Source: Rhynchosporium graminicola
Taxonomy: Eukaryota > Ascomycota > Leotiomycetes > Helotiales > Ploettnerulaceae
Assembly: GCA_900074885.1 (NCBI GenBank)
Contig: FJUW01000080.1
Span: 1 to 64,000, forward strand
DNA length: 64,000 nt
Direction: 5' to 3'
Every line of letters starts with the position of its first letter. Position 1 is the stretch's first letter. Positions 45,836 to 57,754 of the stretch are shown in pieces. The translations under genes were made by a program, and so were the position numbers. The notes beneath the pieces were generated by a model. The model was not told the origin of the DNA, ran no database searches, and saw nothing but the letters and a program-made list of their open reading frames with translations.

Positions 45836-46549
45836 ATGCTGCGCGTCCCCGTCGCAATCATGCCTCTGATCGCCCCATGCCACCCATCTCTCACCCACTT
45901 GCGCAGCTTCACATCCAGTGCACGAACACTCGCCATGTCCACAAAGCAGCGGCTAGAATGGGAGCACAAAGATATACCACCATACCCATACGGACCCTCC
46001 ATGATCTACAAGCAATCCAATTTTGGTCTATACGGCACGCAGAAGATCCGATTTGGAAACATGGTGTCAGAGAGGAACGAGATCAAAACACGCAGACATT
46101 GGAGACCCAACGTGCAAAATAAGAGGTTATGGAGCGACGCTATGCAGAGCTACATCAAGCTGAGGATCACGACGAGGGTGCTGCGAACGGTTGATAAGGT
46201 TGGCGGCCTTGATGAGTATTTGCTTGGAGACAGAGCGGGGAGGATTAAGGAGTTGGGAATGGGAGGGTGGAAATTACGGTGGAGGATCATGCAGACGGAT
46301 AGAGTAAAGGAGAGATTCAGGAGGGAGAGGGAGTTAATGGGCTTACCACCCAAGAAGGACGAGCCAGTGAATTCGGATGGTAAATTAGCTACCATGGCAG
46401 ATGTCATGAAGGACATACAGGCTTTCGATGCAAATCTGGAGAAGGGAAGAAATGTGGACATAGGTGAAAATTTGGAGGCTGGCGAGGCGGAGCCTGGGTT
46501 TATGCATGAGGAACCTGCGACCGTGAAGCAGGAAAAGGTCTTGCTTTGA
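45836..46549 (+). CDS. MRPL24: Mitochondrial large-subunit ribosomal protein bL28m
   Basis: Component of the mitochondrial 54S ribosomal subunit, 237 residues, single exon. The start is taken at the ATG at 45836; the same frame is open upstream to 45452 without family character. The first 30 residues are basic and hydroxylated (S-F-T-S-S-A-R), a good mitochondrial targeting leader. The core reads F-G-L-Y-G-T-Q-K-I-R-F-G-N, then K-T-R-R-H-W-R-P-N-V-Q-N-K-R-L-W-S, and V-L-R-T-V-D-K-V-G-G-L-D-E-Y-L-L, which are hallmarks of bL28 (bacterial L28, yeast Mrpl24). A C-terminal acidic extension follows. Its F-box-like neighbour ends about 640 bp upstream. Confidence 0.93.
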   Translation: MLRVPVAIMPLIAPCHPSLTHLRSFTSSARTLAMSTKQRLEWEHKDIPPYPYGPSMIYKQSNFGLYGTQKIRFGNMVSERNEIKTRRHWRPNVQNKRLWSDAMQSYIKLRITTRVLRTVDKVGGLDEYLLGDRAGRIKELGMGGWKLRWRIMQTDRVKERFRRERELMGLPPKKDEPVNSDGKLATMADVMKDIQAFDANLEKGRNVDIGENLEAGEAEPGFMHEEPATVKQEKVLL

Positions 46550-46911
46550 GGGAAGAGTTGTATAACCAACATTGTATAACCATGTATGTTACGGCAAATG
46601 GCGTTCGCTTGGTATACCGAGGCTGCATGCTTTGCCACTCATCTCATGCGCAGAGCTTCAAATTATGATCTTGCAACATACTCGTCCAATCACCTGTATC
46701 ACGACTTATTTCGTGACTCGTTTCATTCTGCTGTGGTTTGCTCTCAAGAACAGCCGCAGGTATCCGTCACAGGGCTGACCGACCAGGCGCCCCTCATCGA
46801 TTTTGGCACGGGTTCTTAGACGGTATAGTTCTACTTCAACTGCCTGATACGTTCAGTAACAAATATCGTCTGCAGGAAAGCTCATTTTCCGCCTCCCGTG
46901 CCATTGTCAGC

Positions 46912-48825
46912 ATGTTTTGTAACGAGTGTCAAAACGTTCTCGACGTTGACATTCTTCTTGCTAAAAATCCGAATCATGAATCCAATGCCAGAACCTGGAG
47001 GGCAAAGCCTTTCCCGCATCATGTTAGCCTTTTCGCACTGGCTCAGTCAGCAAAGAGTGGTTGCGTTCTATGCCAGCTCGCTGTGCGATCACTGAGAAGA
47101 AAAGTCCCATCATCACAGGATCCTGTGGGGATCGCGGATTCCACAGTATGCTTCGCGTTTTTTAGTGGTAACTTTCATTCAAAGAAGGGGCGAATCTTTG
47201 GACCGATATAGATCACCATAATAGAATTATACTTTACATACCAAAAGGTTGGTCATTGCCTCGCGAGTTCGTAGCTCGAGACTGACTAAATTATTGACAG
47301 ATGATCCTATCAGCGAGCTACTTCATGGCGTGTTCCAGACCCGGCGGCTTTCAACAGATGCAAGCTCCGCACAATGCTTCGACATTGCAAAATGTGGCTC
47401 AAGACGTGCTTAGAAAGTCATGGGTCAATTTGCAGAGCTCAACTTTCGAAATTGCCTTTCCGCCTTCTCGACACCGGGCACGCTAATACGTCCATCATCT
47501 CTATCCACATATCTAAGGATGAATTTGGAGAATGCCTCGCACTAAGTCACTGTTGGGGGAACTGCACTCAGACCTCGCTCACAAAAGAGGCCAACATATC
47601 TGCTAGGCGTAACGGCTTTCCATTGTCAACGATACCTAAGTCTTTTCGAGATGCTGTTATGATAACACGCACGCTCGGCTACCGGTACTTGTGGATCGAC
47701 TGCCTCTGTATATTGCAGGATTGCGACAAAGACTGGCGCAAGGAATCTGTAAACATGGCTGAAATATATGCCAATTCTGTTCTTACGATTTGCGCAGATG
47801 CAGCGGCTGGCCCCCATAAGGATATATTTGATAGCTCAAACAAAAGACTATCAGATTGGACACAAGGAGCATATAGCTGAAAGGAGAAACTTGTATGATT
47901 GCCAATTTACAGCTCTCGCGGCCCAGTCACATCGGAGATCTTCGCCAGCCCCAACAGCGGAGAAGTGCCCAGAAACTGTCTTAGTTTCCTTAATAAAAGA
48001 GCATGGGCGTTGCAGGAGGAGGTGTTATCTCGGCGTCGCTTGCACTACACATTCCATGGCATTCTTTGGAATTGTAGTGCGGTGTTCGAAACCTGTAGTG
48101 AGACTGAACCCCATGCAATACGCAATTTGTACACGAATCCAAGAATTTGGATGTGGAAGTCACTATATCACATATCCTCCAAACGCCTTGCAACGAGATT
48201 AACACAGGATTCACTGACTGATCTTCCAAATAAAAATATCAACTGGTGGTACAAACAGATAAATGAATACACAAACCGTCAACTCACACGTTTTGAGGAC
48301 CGCTTTCCTGTTCTTTCAGGCCTCGCAAAGGAGTATTCTGATTGGACTGGATATCAATACAGGGCCGGGATATGGCTTGAAGATTTCTGTCAAGGTCTAT
48401 TATGGAGGAGCATTGGAGGTTCAACTGATGCGAGACACTCGCCGTCTTGGAGCTGGGCGATCGCAGTAGGTGTGGAATCAAGCTTCGGAGTGTATCATTT
48501 TCACAATTCACGTTTCAGATATATAACCGGAAGACACGTAGAGCTGGTTGGATTCTTCGTGGAAAATGTCGGAGGGAACATCTATGGACAGGTCGCTCTG
48601 CCTGCCAAGTTGATCGATCTTACGAGGGTTATGCCGATCAATCAAAGATGTTTGGCAGGCAGATGGATCCTGCTATATAGCCAGGATAACAGGTCGGCGA
48701 TATCAAGGTACGAACCAGATGGTACTCTCGTATGTCGAGATCGCGGGAATATAGCTCTTTGGATGGATGATCGGGACGAAAGCCTCGACAGCTTGTGGAC
48801 CAGGAAAGATCCGTTCATCCTATAG
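46912..48825 (+). pseudogene. HET-domain gene with stops and a frameshift
   Basis: Heterokaryon-incompatibility (HET) proteins act in fungal nonself recognition and cell death. The N-terminus (M-F-C-N-E-C) and C-x-L-C-Q-L-A resemble the Cys-rich start of many such proteins. The HET domain follows: Y/S-H-C-W-G block (A-L-S-H-C-W-G), I-P-K-S-F-R-D-A-V, L-G-Y-R-Y-L-W-I-D-C-L-C-I-L-Q-D and M-A-E-I-Y-A-N-S. A TAG (47209-47211) and a probable one-base loss near 47391 break the first part; an intron at 47250-47290 may explain some of this. Two in-frame TGA codons (47878-47880 and 47896-47898) stand just after the HET domain with no donor/acceptor pair to remove them, and the same frame then continues openly to 48825 with W-A-L-Q-E and S-W-S-W. 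I judge it inactivated. Confidence 0.82.
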
Positions 48826-49809
48826 ATCACACGACTCGAAGATTCTTCGAAGCGTGATAGATGGAGTGACGTACCAATTATCAAGAAAATTTCTTTTGGG
48901 CTTATACTAGAGCAGACCTCAGAGGAGTCATTGACAGATTGTATCGCAGGATTGGGCTTGCCGAAATGCCTCAAGATGCAAGTGAGGCGCTTGGCTGGGA
49001 AATGAAGACTGTGACACTTATCTAAGAGCAAGAAACTCACCAAAGCTATATGATCGTCGAAAGGAATATTTGTGTCCAAGACTAACGTCAGGTCTACATT
49101 CTCATAACTGTTCGTTTTCTGTTCGGGGAGGGCAGTGAGGTTGGGCTCGCTTTATTTGCAAGGCGGAGGTAGTTTGTGTAGTAATCTGTCTTAAGTACCG
49201 GAGCCGGTTTTGATCTTTTATTCTGGTGTTTTTCGCTTCTTTTGAATTTGCGCTCCGGTCCCAGGTTGTCAAATTGTCTATTATTGCGGTTGAAGCTAGG
49301 TCATAGGTTGGAGTCGTATTGAAGTAATTTGTGATGATTTTTGATGTATGGGCCTAAGTCAAACAAATATTCGGATGCGACTGCACGGACAACATTATCG
49401 AACTTCCGAGCAGTATCGTTGTTAGTCCATCATTGAAGAGCTTTTGTTTACAGGTGCTTTGTCTTCTATCTGTCAATCACTCACAAGGCATCGATCTGTC
49501 TTTCAAAACTGCTCGACATCAAGTTCGTTTTCCGTCGCGGTTTTTCCCCCCCTAGTCATTTCCAAAAACTTCCCAGAGAGTAGCGAGAGCTTTGCTGATG
49601 CCAAAGATGGTTAATCCACATAGCTACCAGCCACAGGAAGCTTATGGTATCTATACGGTGAAGAGGCATATCACAAGCACGGCAACCCTACCTTACACAT
49701 CGATGACTGTGCGAGCGTGATTCTGGTTCTTCTCAAAGACACCACATTACTATTGAATATACGTATACAGTAACAACCTCTCATGAACCTTTTGGAATAT
49801 CTTGGATTA
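48826..49809. other. Intergenic region with no supported gene
   Basis: Nearly 1 kb between the HET pseudogene and the SprT-like gene, which converge. No reading beyond 145 codons (48642-49079 on the minus strand, overlapping the pseudogene) and no family character. A C/T-rich run occurs near 49540-49550. Confidence 0.35.
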
Positions 49810-50592
49810 TCAAGCTTTTCTTTTATCAGTGTATATTGCAAGCTCCCTCTCAAGCCGCTTCGGTTCAAATCTCCACTTTCTCAGCTGTTCCTTCTTTAGC
49901 TTAGCAGGATTCACCTTCAAAGCTCCTGCAAGCGTCTTCAACCTTTCGAGCGACATATTTAGATTTAGGAACTGTCGATCATAGGTTGCATCTTCGATCG
50001 CTAGAGCCATGTCTTGCCATGCCCGCCCAGTTCCCTGCTCCGACCACATTTCGTCACACTGATCCCACTTGCAGTGCCAGAGCTTTAAGAATGCGTGACA
50101 CATACCCTGTAACAAAAGGGAGAGTGCTGCCCGAAGGCGATCATACCGGGTTTCTCCTCTCTGACGAACTATCAGGAGCTCGTATATCTGGCTCTGTATC
50201 CCATCCTGAACATTCAGCACTGGCCGCTGCGAGAATACAAACGGTGGTTCTTGGTCTTCAGAACGACTAAGATCGACATTTAGTAAGAATCTCCTACTTC
50301 CACCCAGACTACCGAAGAAGAACAGTTCGTCGAAGAACGGGAAGTATGCTGTCATCACTGCTTCATCGGGAACATCTATGGTCTCGGAGCGAATGTCAAA
50401 TACTGCATCTTCGTGGAAGCGATGGATGGCTAGCTTTTGGAGGCGACCAAGCTCTTCTCCCCGGAATCTGGAGAAGCGTATCACTTTCTCGGCTAAGTGG
50501 GTTGCGCGATGACGGTCAGGTGTGAAGATTTCGGCGAGACCTTTGTGCAGGTTGTAGTCTCGAATGTGTATGTGTGATCGATGTTTGTCCAT
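49810..50592 (-). CDS. SprT-like protein with a degenerate metal-binding motif
   Basis: Single exon, 260 residues from the ATG at 50592. Residues 155-205 show the layout of SprT/Spartan-like zinc metalloproteases: a helix L-R-A-A-L-S-L-L-L-Q-G-M-C-H-A-F-L-K-L-W, then C-K-W-D-Q-C, then G-T-G-R-A-W-Q-D-M-A. In active family members the helix carries HExxH; here the place reads Q-G-M-C-H, so the first His and the Glu are absent and only the last His remains. The G-x-x-W segment, usually preceded by His (G-H-G-x-x-W), here reads G-T-G-R-A-W, also without His. The protein is thus predicted to be catalytically dead, or the family call is wrong. The N-terminal 100 residues have no recognisable motif. 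Confidence 0.6.
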   Translation of the reverse strand: MDKHRSHIHIRDYNLHKGLAEIFTPDRHRATHLAEKVIRFSRFRGEELGRLQKLAIHRFHEDAVFDIRSETIDVPDEAVMTAYFPFFDELFFFGSLGGSRRFLLNVDLSRSEDQEPPFVFSQRPVLNVQDGIQSQIYELLIVRQRGETRYDRLRAALSLLLQGMCHAFLKLWHCKWDQCDEMWSEQGTGRAWQDMALAIEDATYDRQFLNLNMSLERLKTLAGALKVNPAKLKKEQLRKWRFEPKRLERELAIYTDKRKA

Positions 50593-51510
50593 TTGGAAGG
50601 AACGAAGTCGGGACTTGAGGGATAGTGAATTACAGGAATGAGTAGGGTTTTATCTTGTACTGACAGCAATATTCGACTCTTGATTTAATTGGGAGTTAGT
50701 CATTTTGATTGCAAAATGTAGTCATAGACTTGTTTTGAGGTGTGAATAAAAAGAACAAGTTGATCTCAGTTCCTGATTGGAGAGGAAAAAAACGTATCAT
50801 AAATACTCGTAATCACATAAAATCTAAACGCTTTGTTCTCTGAAGCTTCGGAGTTTATGATGGCTAAACCTTCAATGAAAACTACGAGGTAGATATCTCG
50901 TCTTCGAAACATTTGACTAACTATGATGTAAAAAGAAGTAGATCCTGGACTGTTTGTGTGACTACTATAAGACTTTGCGTAGGCAAGTATCCCTTCTAGG
51001 TAGATATGTGGCTATTGATGAGCCGAGCCTGTCACGTGACTACATATTTATAAGAATTCAAGTACTATTGATAGAATAAGAAAGATTCACAAAAGGCTGC
51101 CGTACCGGATACAAACGTGCCAAGGAAAATGTCCAATTTGGAACTTTGTCGTGTTGATGGACTTTAGCACGATCAAGAGGAGTCAACTGACTCGCGTTCC
51201 AGAGCTTACGCAGGCCAGCAATTGTTCAAAGAAAAGAGGATGAGCGCGAGCCGGATATTTCGGATAGCAAAGCAACTCATAGAGCAAGTTTGCTGCACTT
51301 GGAGCCTATATATCTAGCTCACTTGGTAGCCAATTATTTGGCCTCATGGAACAAAACTCGCTTAAATGCTACTCGCTTAGCGTATTTGGGGGGTGGGTCG
51401 AAAAAACGAAAAAATGGGGTCCTCAGTAACCGAATCCCAGATGCTATCTCGTTCTTCAATTTCGCGGGTCTCTGTCGAGTTCGGGGCAACGATCTGTGAG
51501 TGTAGCTGCC
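50593..51510. other. Divergent promoter region
   Basis: About 920 bp between divergent genes, AT-rich in the left half. It should contain both promoters. The element gtcacgtgac, a perfect palindrome around CACGTG, lies near 51031-51040; such E-boxes bind bHLH factors in fungi, but no role is shown here. Confidence 0.4.
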
Positions 51511-53890
51511 ATGGATCTCCAAGATGTTTCACACGACGAGCGATATGCAACAATCCTCGAGACCTACAAATCACGCCTCGAAGCAGCCCGTGCACGTGAA
51601 GGGGAGGTCCCCAATGATAGGCCCGCACGAAGTGAGCTGGAACGTGAACATATGGCACAGTATGAGTCCGAAGTCGGGAAACCAGGAGCGAAAGGAATGA
51701 GAGCAGCTGTCGTTGGTGAATCTTATCTACCTTCCGTCTCACCACTTCTGGAGCTCAAGAAGACTATGATCAGCAACTTGGCTCTGGAGACACATCATCG
51801 CGGGTTCTATCTCATTCTACGGTTTTTCGTACCGCCTATCCGAGTCATGAGCATCATCTCGCTCGTAGAAGATGAAGCTGGTAATGCACTCACCTTTTCT
51901 CTCTATCAGCAAGAGTGCAAAGATTTGAAAACGGCTGGGGACATTTTGAAGAAAGGCAGTGTAATACTGCTGAAGGAACCTTATTTCAAGTGCGTTGGGG
52001 ACGGTGGGTACGGGATTCGTGTCGATCATCCAACCGATATCATTTGGCTAGCGAATGACGATCCAAGGATTCCTTCAGCCTGGAAGATGTGCGAGAAGGA
52101 CAATATGAAGAGTGTAGAGGAGTGGAAGCAAGAAGGTAATATACATGTGAACGAAGGCAGATTTCGTGAGGCAATTCAGAGGTCAGTCATGTCAATTCCT
52201 GTAAGACGACATGAATTTGACATGATCTAAAAAGCTACACGGCTGCATTGGCTTCTTCTCCTCCAGCAGACGAAGCAGAGACCATTCACAACAACCGAGC
52301 TCTTGCGTATCTGAGACTGAAGATGTACGACTCTGCTCTGCAGGACACTATATTTGTAGACGATCTACAGGCTCGTTCAGAAAAGGCACTTTATCGTGGT
52401 GCTTTAGCCCTCTACAGTCTTGGTCGATATTGTGAAGCACTCGAAGCACTCCAAGTACTGACAGGGAAGTTCCCAACGAGCAAAGCCGGTGCTTCTGAGC
52501 TTTTGCGAGTCCAAGCTCGGATTTCTGAACAGGATCGAGGTGCATACAATTTCAAAAAGATGCACAAGGCATCTCGATTGCGACCGCCGAATATTGATTG
52601 TGCGACACACATCGGTCCAGTCAAAGTAAAGAATATTCCAGGCAAAGACCGCGGTCTAGTGACAAGTAGAGGGGTGAAGGCTGGAGACCTTCTCATGTGC
52701 GAGAAAGCCTTCGCTTACGCGCATGCTGACCAATCGACTGATCCGGAGGATAAGATGGCCACCGATACAGGACTTCTGGTAAATGTCAATACCAAGCGTG
52801 TGACAATCGGCACACATGTTTCTCAGCTCGCCGGAATCTATCAAAACCTGGCAAACAATCCATCTGTCGCTCCCGAATTCTTAGATCTATACAGCGGCTC
52901 GTACGCCCGGACGAACGAGTCGAGTCTTGATGGAGCTGCAATTGTTGATAGGTGAGTTCTTACTCTCTAACCAAGCGAGCTTTTACTGACAATTCAAGTT
53001 TTTTAATCGAAAAGATTGTATCACTGAACGCTTTCGGAAGTCCGGTCAATTCTAAAGATATTAACGTCACCTCGGCAATGTTATCCAAGAACCACAACGA
53101 GCTCTTTGATGCTTCAGGCGTATGGATTAAAGCTGCATATATTAACCATTCTTGCATGAAGAATTGTGCGCGCACATTCATCGGCGACATGATGATAGTC
53201 CGAGCTACCAAGGACATGCCGGCAAATACGGAGCTTGGATGGTGCTATTCAGATCCTATGGACCAAGAGAAGATGCAACAGTTACTCTCGGAAAGCTGGG
53301 GCTTCACATGTAATTGTGAGAGATGTCAAGACTACAATAAAATCCCAAAGGAACTCAAGGCCGAGCGAAAAAATCTCATGTCGAGAATGAAGAACAATGA
53401 TCCGGCAAAAATTGCATCCGAAATGGAAAAAACATATCTGTCACCTGCGCGCGATATTCCGCGTCTCGAGGTATCCCAGATATACCTGACACTGTCATAT
53501 TTGCATAAACAGAATTCGAACCTTATCGACGCTGGGATCTACGCTTTCAAAGCCCTCGATGCACTCGGTTTCGTTATCACAGGCGTCAATAAGCAGACTT
53601 GTAAATCATCTGGGAAGGGCGGTTTGATGGTCAAACAGTGGGGCTACGCAGCCGAGCAGCTTGCTGAATGCTGGGAGACTCTTTGGACAGTATGGTCTCT
53701 TATTTCGCCGGATCTGACTGAAAAAGCGAGAGAATACTGGAAACTAGCCTACATCATGGTTCGAGCAGGGGACGGCGATAGTTTTGAACAGAGTTATAGA
53801 CTGAAGATTTCGAAAGCGCCAAATCCCACGGGCGGTTTTGCAAATGGTACGCTGGCAGACAAGCTCGAAAATTTGAAGATTACACGATGA
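51511..53890 (+). CDS. TPR and SET-domain protein, SMYD-like lysine methyltransferase
   Basis: Three exons, 51511-52181, 52235-52951 and 52999-53890, encode 759 residues; both introns are short (53 and 47 nt) with matching phases. The start at 51511 has the context GCCATGG. Residues 200-320 hold TPR-like helices (E-E-W-K-Q-E-G-N-I-H-V-N-E-G-R-F, then N-N-R-A-L-A-Y-L-R-L). A split SET domain follows: G-R/L-V-T-S-R-G-V-K-A-G-D-L-L at its start, then Y-I-N-H-S-C-M-K-N-C (NHSC cofactor motif) and a post-SET zinc cluster, W-G-F-T-C-N-C-E-R-C. Between the two halves no MYND cysteines are seen. The enzyme is predicted to methylate lysine in proteins with S-adenosylmethionine; the target is unknown. 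Similar TPR-SET proteins are common in ascomycetes. Confidence 0.9.
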
Positions 53891-54437
53891 AATACTTGTT
53901 GTAATGAGAAATATGACTACATTCACAAGGTTGGAAGGGGTGGGAAAACTTCTGGGTTCTGTCGACGGATTCATGTACTTTGAAGTTTGCCAAATATCAA
54001 ACACCAAGGTGGCAAAGCGACACAAAACAGACTCAGGGAAGGACCATGCTGCAGCAGGGTTTTCTTGTCACTCCGGGCAATCGAGAGATGCGGATACGGA
54101 ACATCGGACTTGTGACTTTTCTAGGGGAAGCTCATGACAGAAATCCAGAACCACATCCCACAATATCACCATAGCTTCTCACATTTTGTCCCGGGCAAGA
54201 CAACACATAATTATCTAGGCTTTTGCGAGTGTATGTAAAATAAAGGCTCGCTCAAGGTAATTAGACCAACATCAAGCATGCAGACAACATTGATACAGAA
54301 ATCGATATATGTACATGAAGAAAGTACAGAACAAATTTCAAAACACTAAGAACGCTAGGATCCTGGGCGTGTCTTGACCCGCATATCACAAGTCAACGGC
54401 CGTTACAAGGTACTATGAAATAACAACCTCCGCCAAA
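53891..54437. other. Convergent 3' intergenic region
   Basis: This 547-bp gap lies between the ends of two convergent genes. Only short readings of up to 77 codons occur. No repeat or hairpin was noted. Confidence 0.35.
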
Positions 54438-56191
54438 CTAGTATGCAGTCTGCCACTGGTAATTATTCTCTGGGTATGCGTAGATGGTCCTGCTGTACTC
54501 TGCACAGATGGCATATCGTGAGGGTGAGGGAAGAGGAGTCGGAGGTGGAGAGCGGCCTCGTTCATACCCTGGTGGCCTTCGACGCAGGCGTTCTTCTAGC
54601 CACCACGCAGGAGGAGGTGGAGTCGGAGATGACGGTCGTGGAGGAAGTGGCACCCTCTTTTGTCTTTTTCGGGATTCGCGAGACGGTTTCGCTGCTTGGG
54701 AGGCTCGTTTGGACTTCTGTTTTGTTGGAAACAGCAAGGCCGATAGTGGGGATCTCCTTTTTGGTGGAGGGGGAGGAGAAGGCGTGATGCTTCTTTTGGC
54801 TCTACGCGAAGTCTCTTGACACCTCATCGCCTCAATTTCTGAGACTGAAGCACGAGTTGGAACATAGGAAGCATCAGGGCTGACTTTCTCATCCACGATT
54901 GAGGAATCTTCGAATCGATTCGAGTCCTGTTGAAGTGCTCGCTGCTGCTGGTCCACTTCGTTGTTTTTGTGGGGCGTAGAATCATGTTGGCTTTTAGAGT
55001 CGTTGTCCTCGGCAATCGACAAGGCATCGAAATCATCCAGTATTGAACTGTTGTGTGTGGAAGTTGAGCCAGACCTGTCCGATCCTGCTTGCTCTGTACA
55101 AGGGAAGGAATTCATTGGGGGCTGGGCTCCAAGGACTACTTCTGTTATCACTCCTCGTTGCTCAAGCTCCTTCACATATGCTTTGATGAGGCTCTTGTTG
55201 CCATTGATCAGACCGCTTCCGAACCCCTGATCGACTAGTTCTCGCATAAAAGTGCGCCAATGTTCCTTGTCGTCGTACGAATTTGACGAAACAGACTCGT
55301 CTCGTCTGTCCGCTCTCGCGAGAGCAGTCCGCTTGGCAAGGAGAAGGTTAATCGACGCTCTCAGGCGTTTTGCTTCGCCTCTTTGATGGCTCAGCTCCCT
55401 TTCCATGCTTCCCTGATGGCCCAGAGATAGGAGGTGCAGCGTCATATTTATGACCGAGACATATTTCGATAGCTTCAACCTGTTCTTGGAGAAATCTCTC
55501 ACCGCCCCGTTCCCAAATGGAACTCGGTGCCGGCGTTCCACAATCCCATATTGAGTGGCACCGAATGTGATAAGCACTGAATTTATGCGTCGTAGATGTC
55601 GTCGACAGCCTCGAATGTGGTTTTCGAGATCCTTGCGGCGGCCACCTTTCGCTTTGTTGATCACCGATTTCTGGTCCACAATCATTGACTTTAGATGGTC
55701 TAGAGTCAAGTAGGCGGCCTCAACTTCATTTGTCAATTCGTCGTACTCTCCAGCGAGTTTTCTCGCTTCTTCAACTGTTTTCCAAGCTAGCTTTACCAAC
55801 ACACCGATCTCCGAAAGTTTGATTCGTGCCGACATAATTGAGTCATTCACTTTTCTATAATGTATACCATCGTTAATCTGAGCGCAAGCTGGACATGAAT
55901 CAGATTCAACAACGAAGTCACAAGCCAAAAAATCTAGGGTAGGAAAGTTAATTTGAAGATAAGCAACGATCGGAAAGCCATCTCAGAGGGTGGTATCGAC
56001 ATCTTTAAATCGTCCATCGGGCTGCAAGAAAGGCGGCTTGAAGCCGATCTAATATTAAGGCTCTCGGGTGCACCTTCTTCACGAATGGTGTTTATCCTGT
56101 TCGCCTTACTTTCAGCAAGCGAGCCAATAAACGACTTTGTTGGCAAATCTCTCGCCCGGTCAAGCAGTGAGCCTTGCACACTGTCGAGCAT
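54438..56191 (-). CDS. Large protein of unknown function, helical N-terminus and proline-rich tail
   Basis: The minus frame is open from 55933 to 54438, but its first ATG is only at 55835, and the part before it looks coding (a C-P-A-C pair in V-V-E-S-D-S-C-P-A-C-A-Q). I propose an upstream exon, complement of 56110-56191, joined by a 176-nt intron (donor GTAAGG, acceptor CCCTAG, phase 1) to 54438-55933, total 525 residues. The intron itself is open in frame (S-I-P-P-S-E-M-A-F-R-S-L-L), so an alternative is that this is coding and a one-base change near 55935 breaks the gene. Downstream are helices (K-L-A-W-K-T-V-E-E-A-R-K-L), an acidic Ser-rich linker and a basic tail with P-P-P-P-P runs. 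No enzyme motif; family not recognised. Confidence 0.6.
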
Positions 56192-57754
56192 TGATTGACC
56201 AGAAATTTGCGAATCAGATTAAAGAAGTAAGAGAAACTAATGCGGGAGGTATTTTTTGGAAGATGGGATGATGATAGTTCCGACATGGCGCCAGTAATAA
56301 AGATGATGCCTCCTGCTTTGCCACACGTTGAAGATATGCAAGGATTCCGGGCTGTTGAAATGCGTTTGAGAATGGTCGCAGGTGGTCTCCGTTTCCGAAA
56401 TAACGAAATTCGTTCTCATCGTACGAAGTCCTTAAACTTCACCAGGAACTTACTCAATTGATTGATTCGTTAATGTCGTAGACTCTTCAGGAGAACACAA
56501 AAAGAGATTTGCCCAGGTCGTTCGTGCCCACCATAAGTCACCAAGATGTTACGCATGCATAGAACCGGGAAGCATCCCGTCGCCTGCGATTTTGGCCAGC
56601 CTACTCATTTGCAGGATAAATCAAATTTAAGTGCTGTGACTATGTACCTTGATATATTCTCGAAGCAAACGATGATTATGGTCATGGTGAAGCTGACTTT
56701 GTCGATACGCCAAGTACCTTACGTGAAGAGTGAGTACGCATGATCGAAATGGAAACATGAGATTTCCAGGGTTCGTTGCAAAGCGAACCAGATCAATGAG
56801 AAATATCACCAAGATAGCGAATCTGCCGATTCAAGATACGAGGCACTGAGATCGGGCACAATATAACACAGCAGCACTGAGGTGGATTCGGGAAGAATTG
56901 AATTCGTGTTCCGGCCAACGACTCCAATTCTAAGACACGATAAACGGATCACAAAATAGAACTTTGCGAGCTACGTTACTCAAACGAGCCCTGCAGTGCT
57001 GTTCTCTCTTATCACCACAGTTCGTATCGGAGGTTCCGCACGATCGATGGCTGCGATCGAAGTTGTGCAGCAAGATGTTCATTGGCTTAGACCGGGTTAC
57101 GCTGCGCTGTCGGCAATGTAGGTCTCTGCAGCCGCGCGAACTATTTCGACCACCATTTGCTCTCAATGGCTAGATAAATAAAACATTTGTACCGCACAAA
57201 GCCGCTAGATGAATCTCACTGGTTTACTTCTTAGCTCAATAGGACTGTAGTCGGAGCGCCAGCTGGCAGGATTATCGAGAAATACTGGATCTCAGCTTGG
57301 CAGAGTGACTGGGGCTGCTTCGTGCAGCGGAATCATGGCTCTTCTCATGGAACTGCAGGCAAAAAGTGTGTACTTGATGATTGGATATAAAATAGCCCAT
57401 GTTAATCGTCAGACCGTGGCACAATACAACGTGAAACGAAACACATCTCTGCGTACTTCATGCCCAAATCATATAACTCATGTGAGACTGACCACAATAG
57501 TTTCGCGAGGAAGCCCAAATCGCTAATCGTTCGAGGAGAGCACACGTGAAGATACCCCAGCGCATGAGTCGTGACATTTGCAGACCTTCTCCGAGAATGT
57601 AGATGTCAGAAGTGTTTGATACTCGGCGAAGAATTTTGAAATGTATTCCATCTACTCAAATATCTCACGGCAGGATCCCGCATGTGATCAGCAACTAGCT
57701 CAGCCCAAAATTTAATCGCTCCAATCTCAAAAATACTGTAGCAATTAGAGAGCA
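56192..57754. other. Intergenic region with no supported gene
   Basis: About 1.5 kb. Plus and minus readings of 60-78 codons occur without protein character. The left end is upstream of the minus-strand gene that starts at 56191. No repeat or RNA gene could be supported. Confidence 0.35.
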
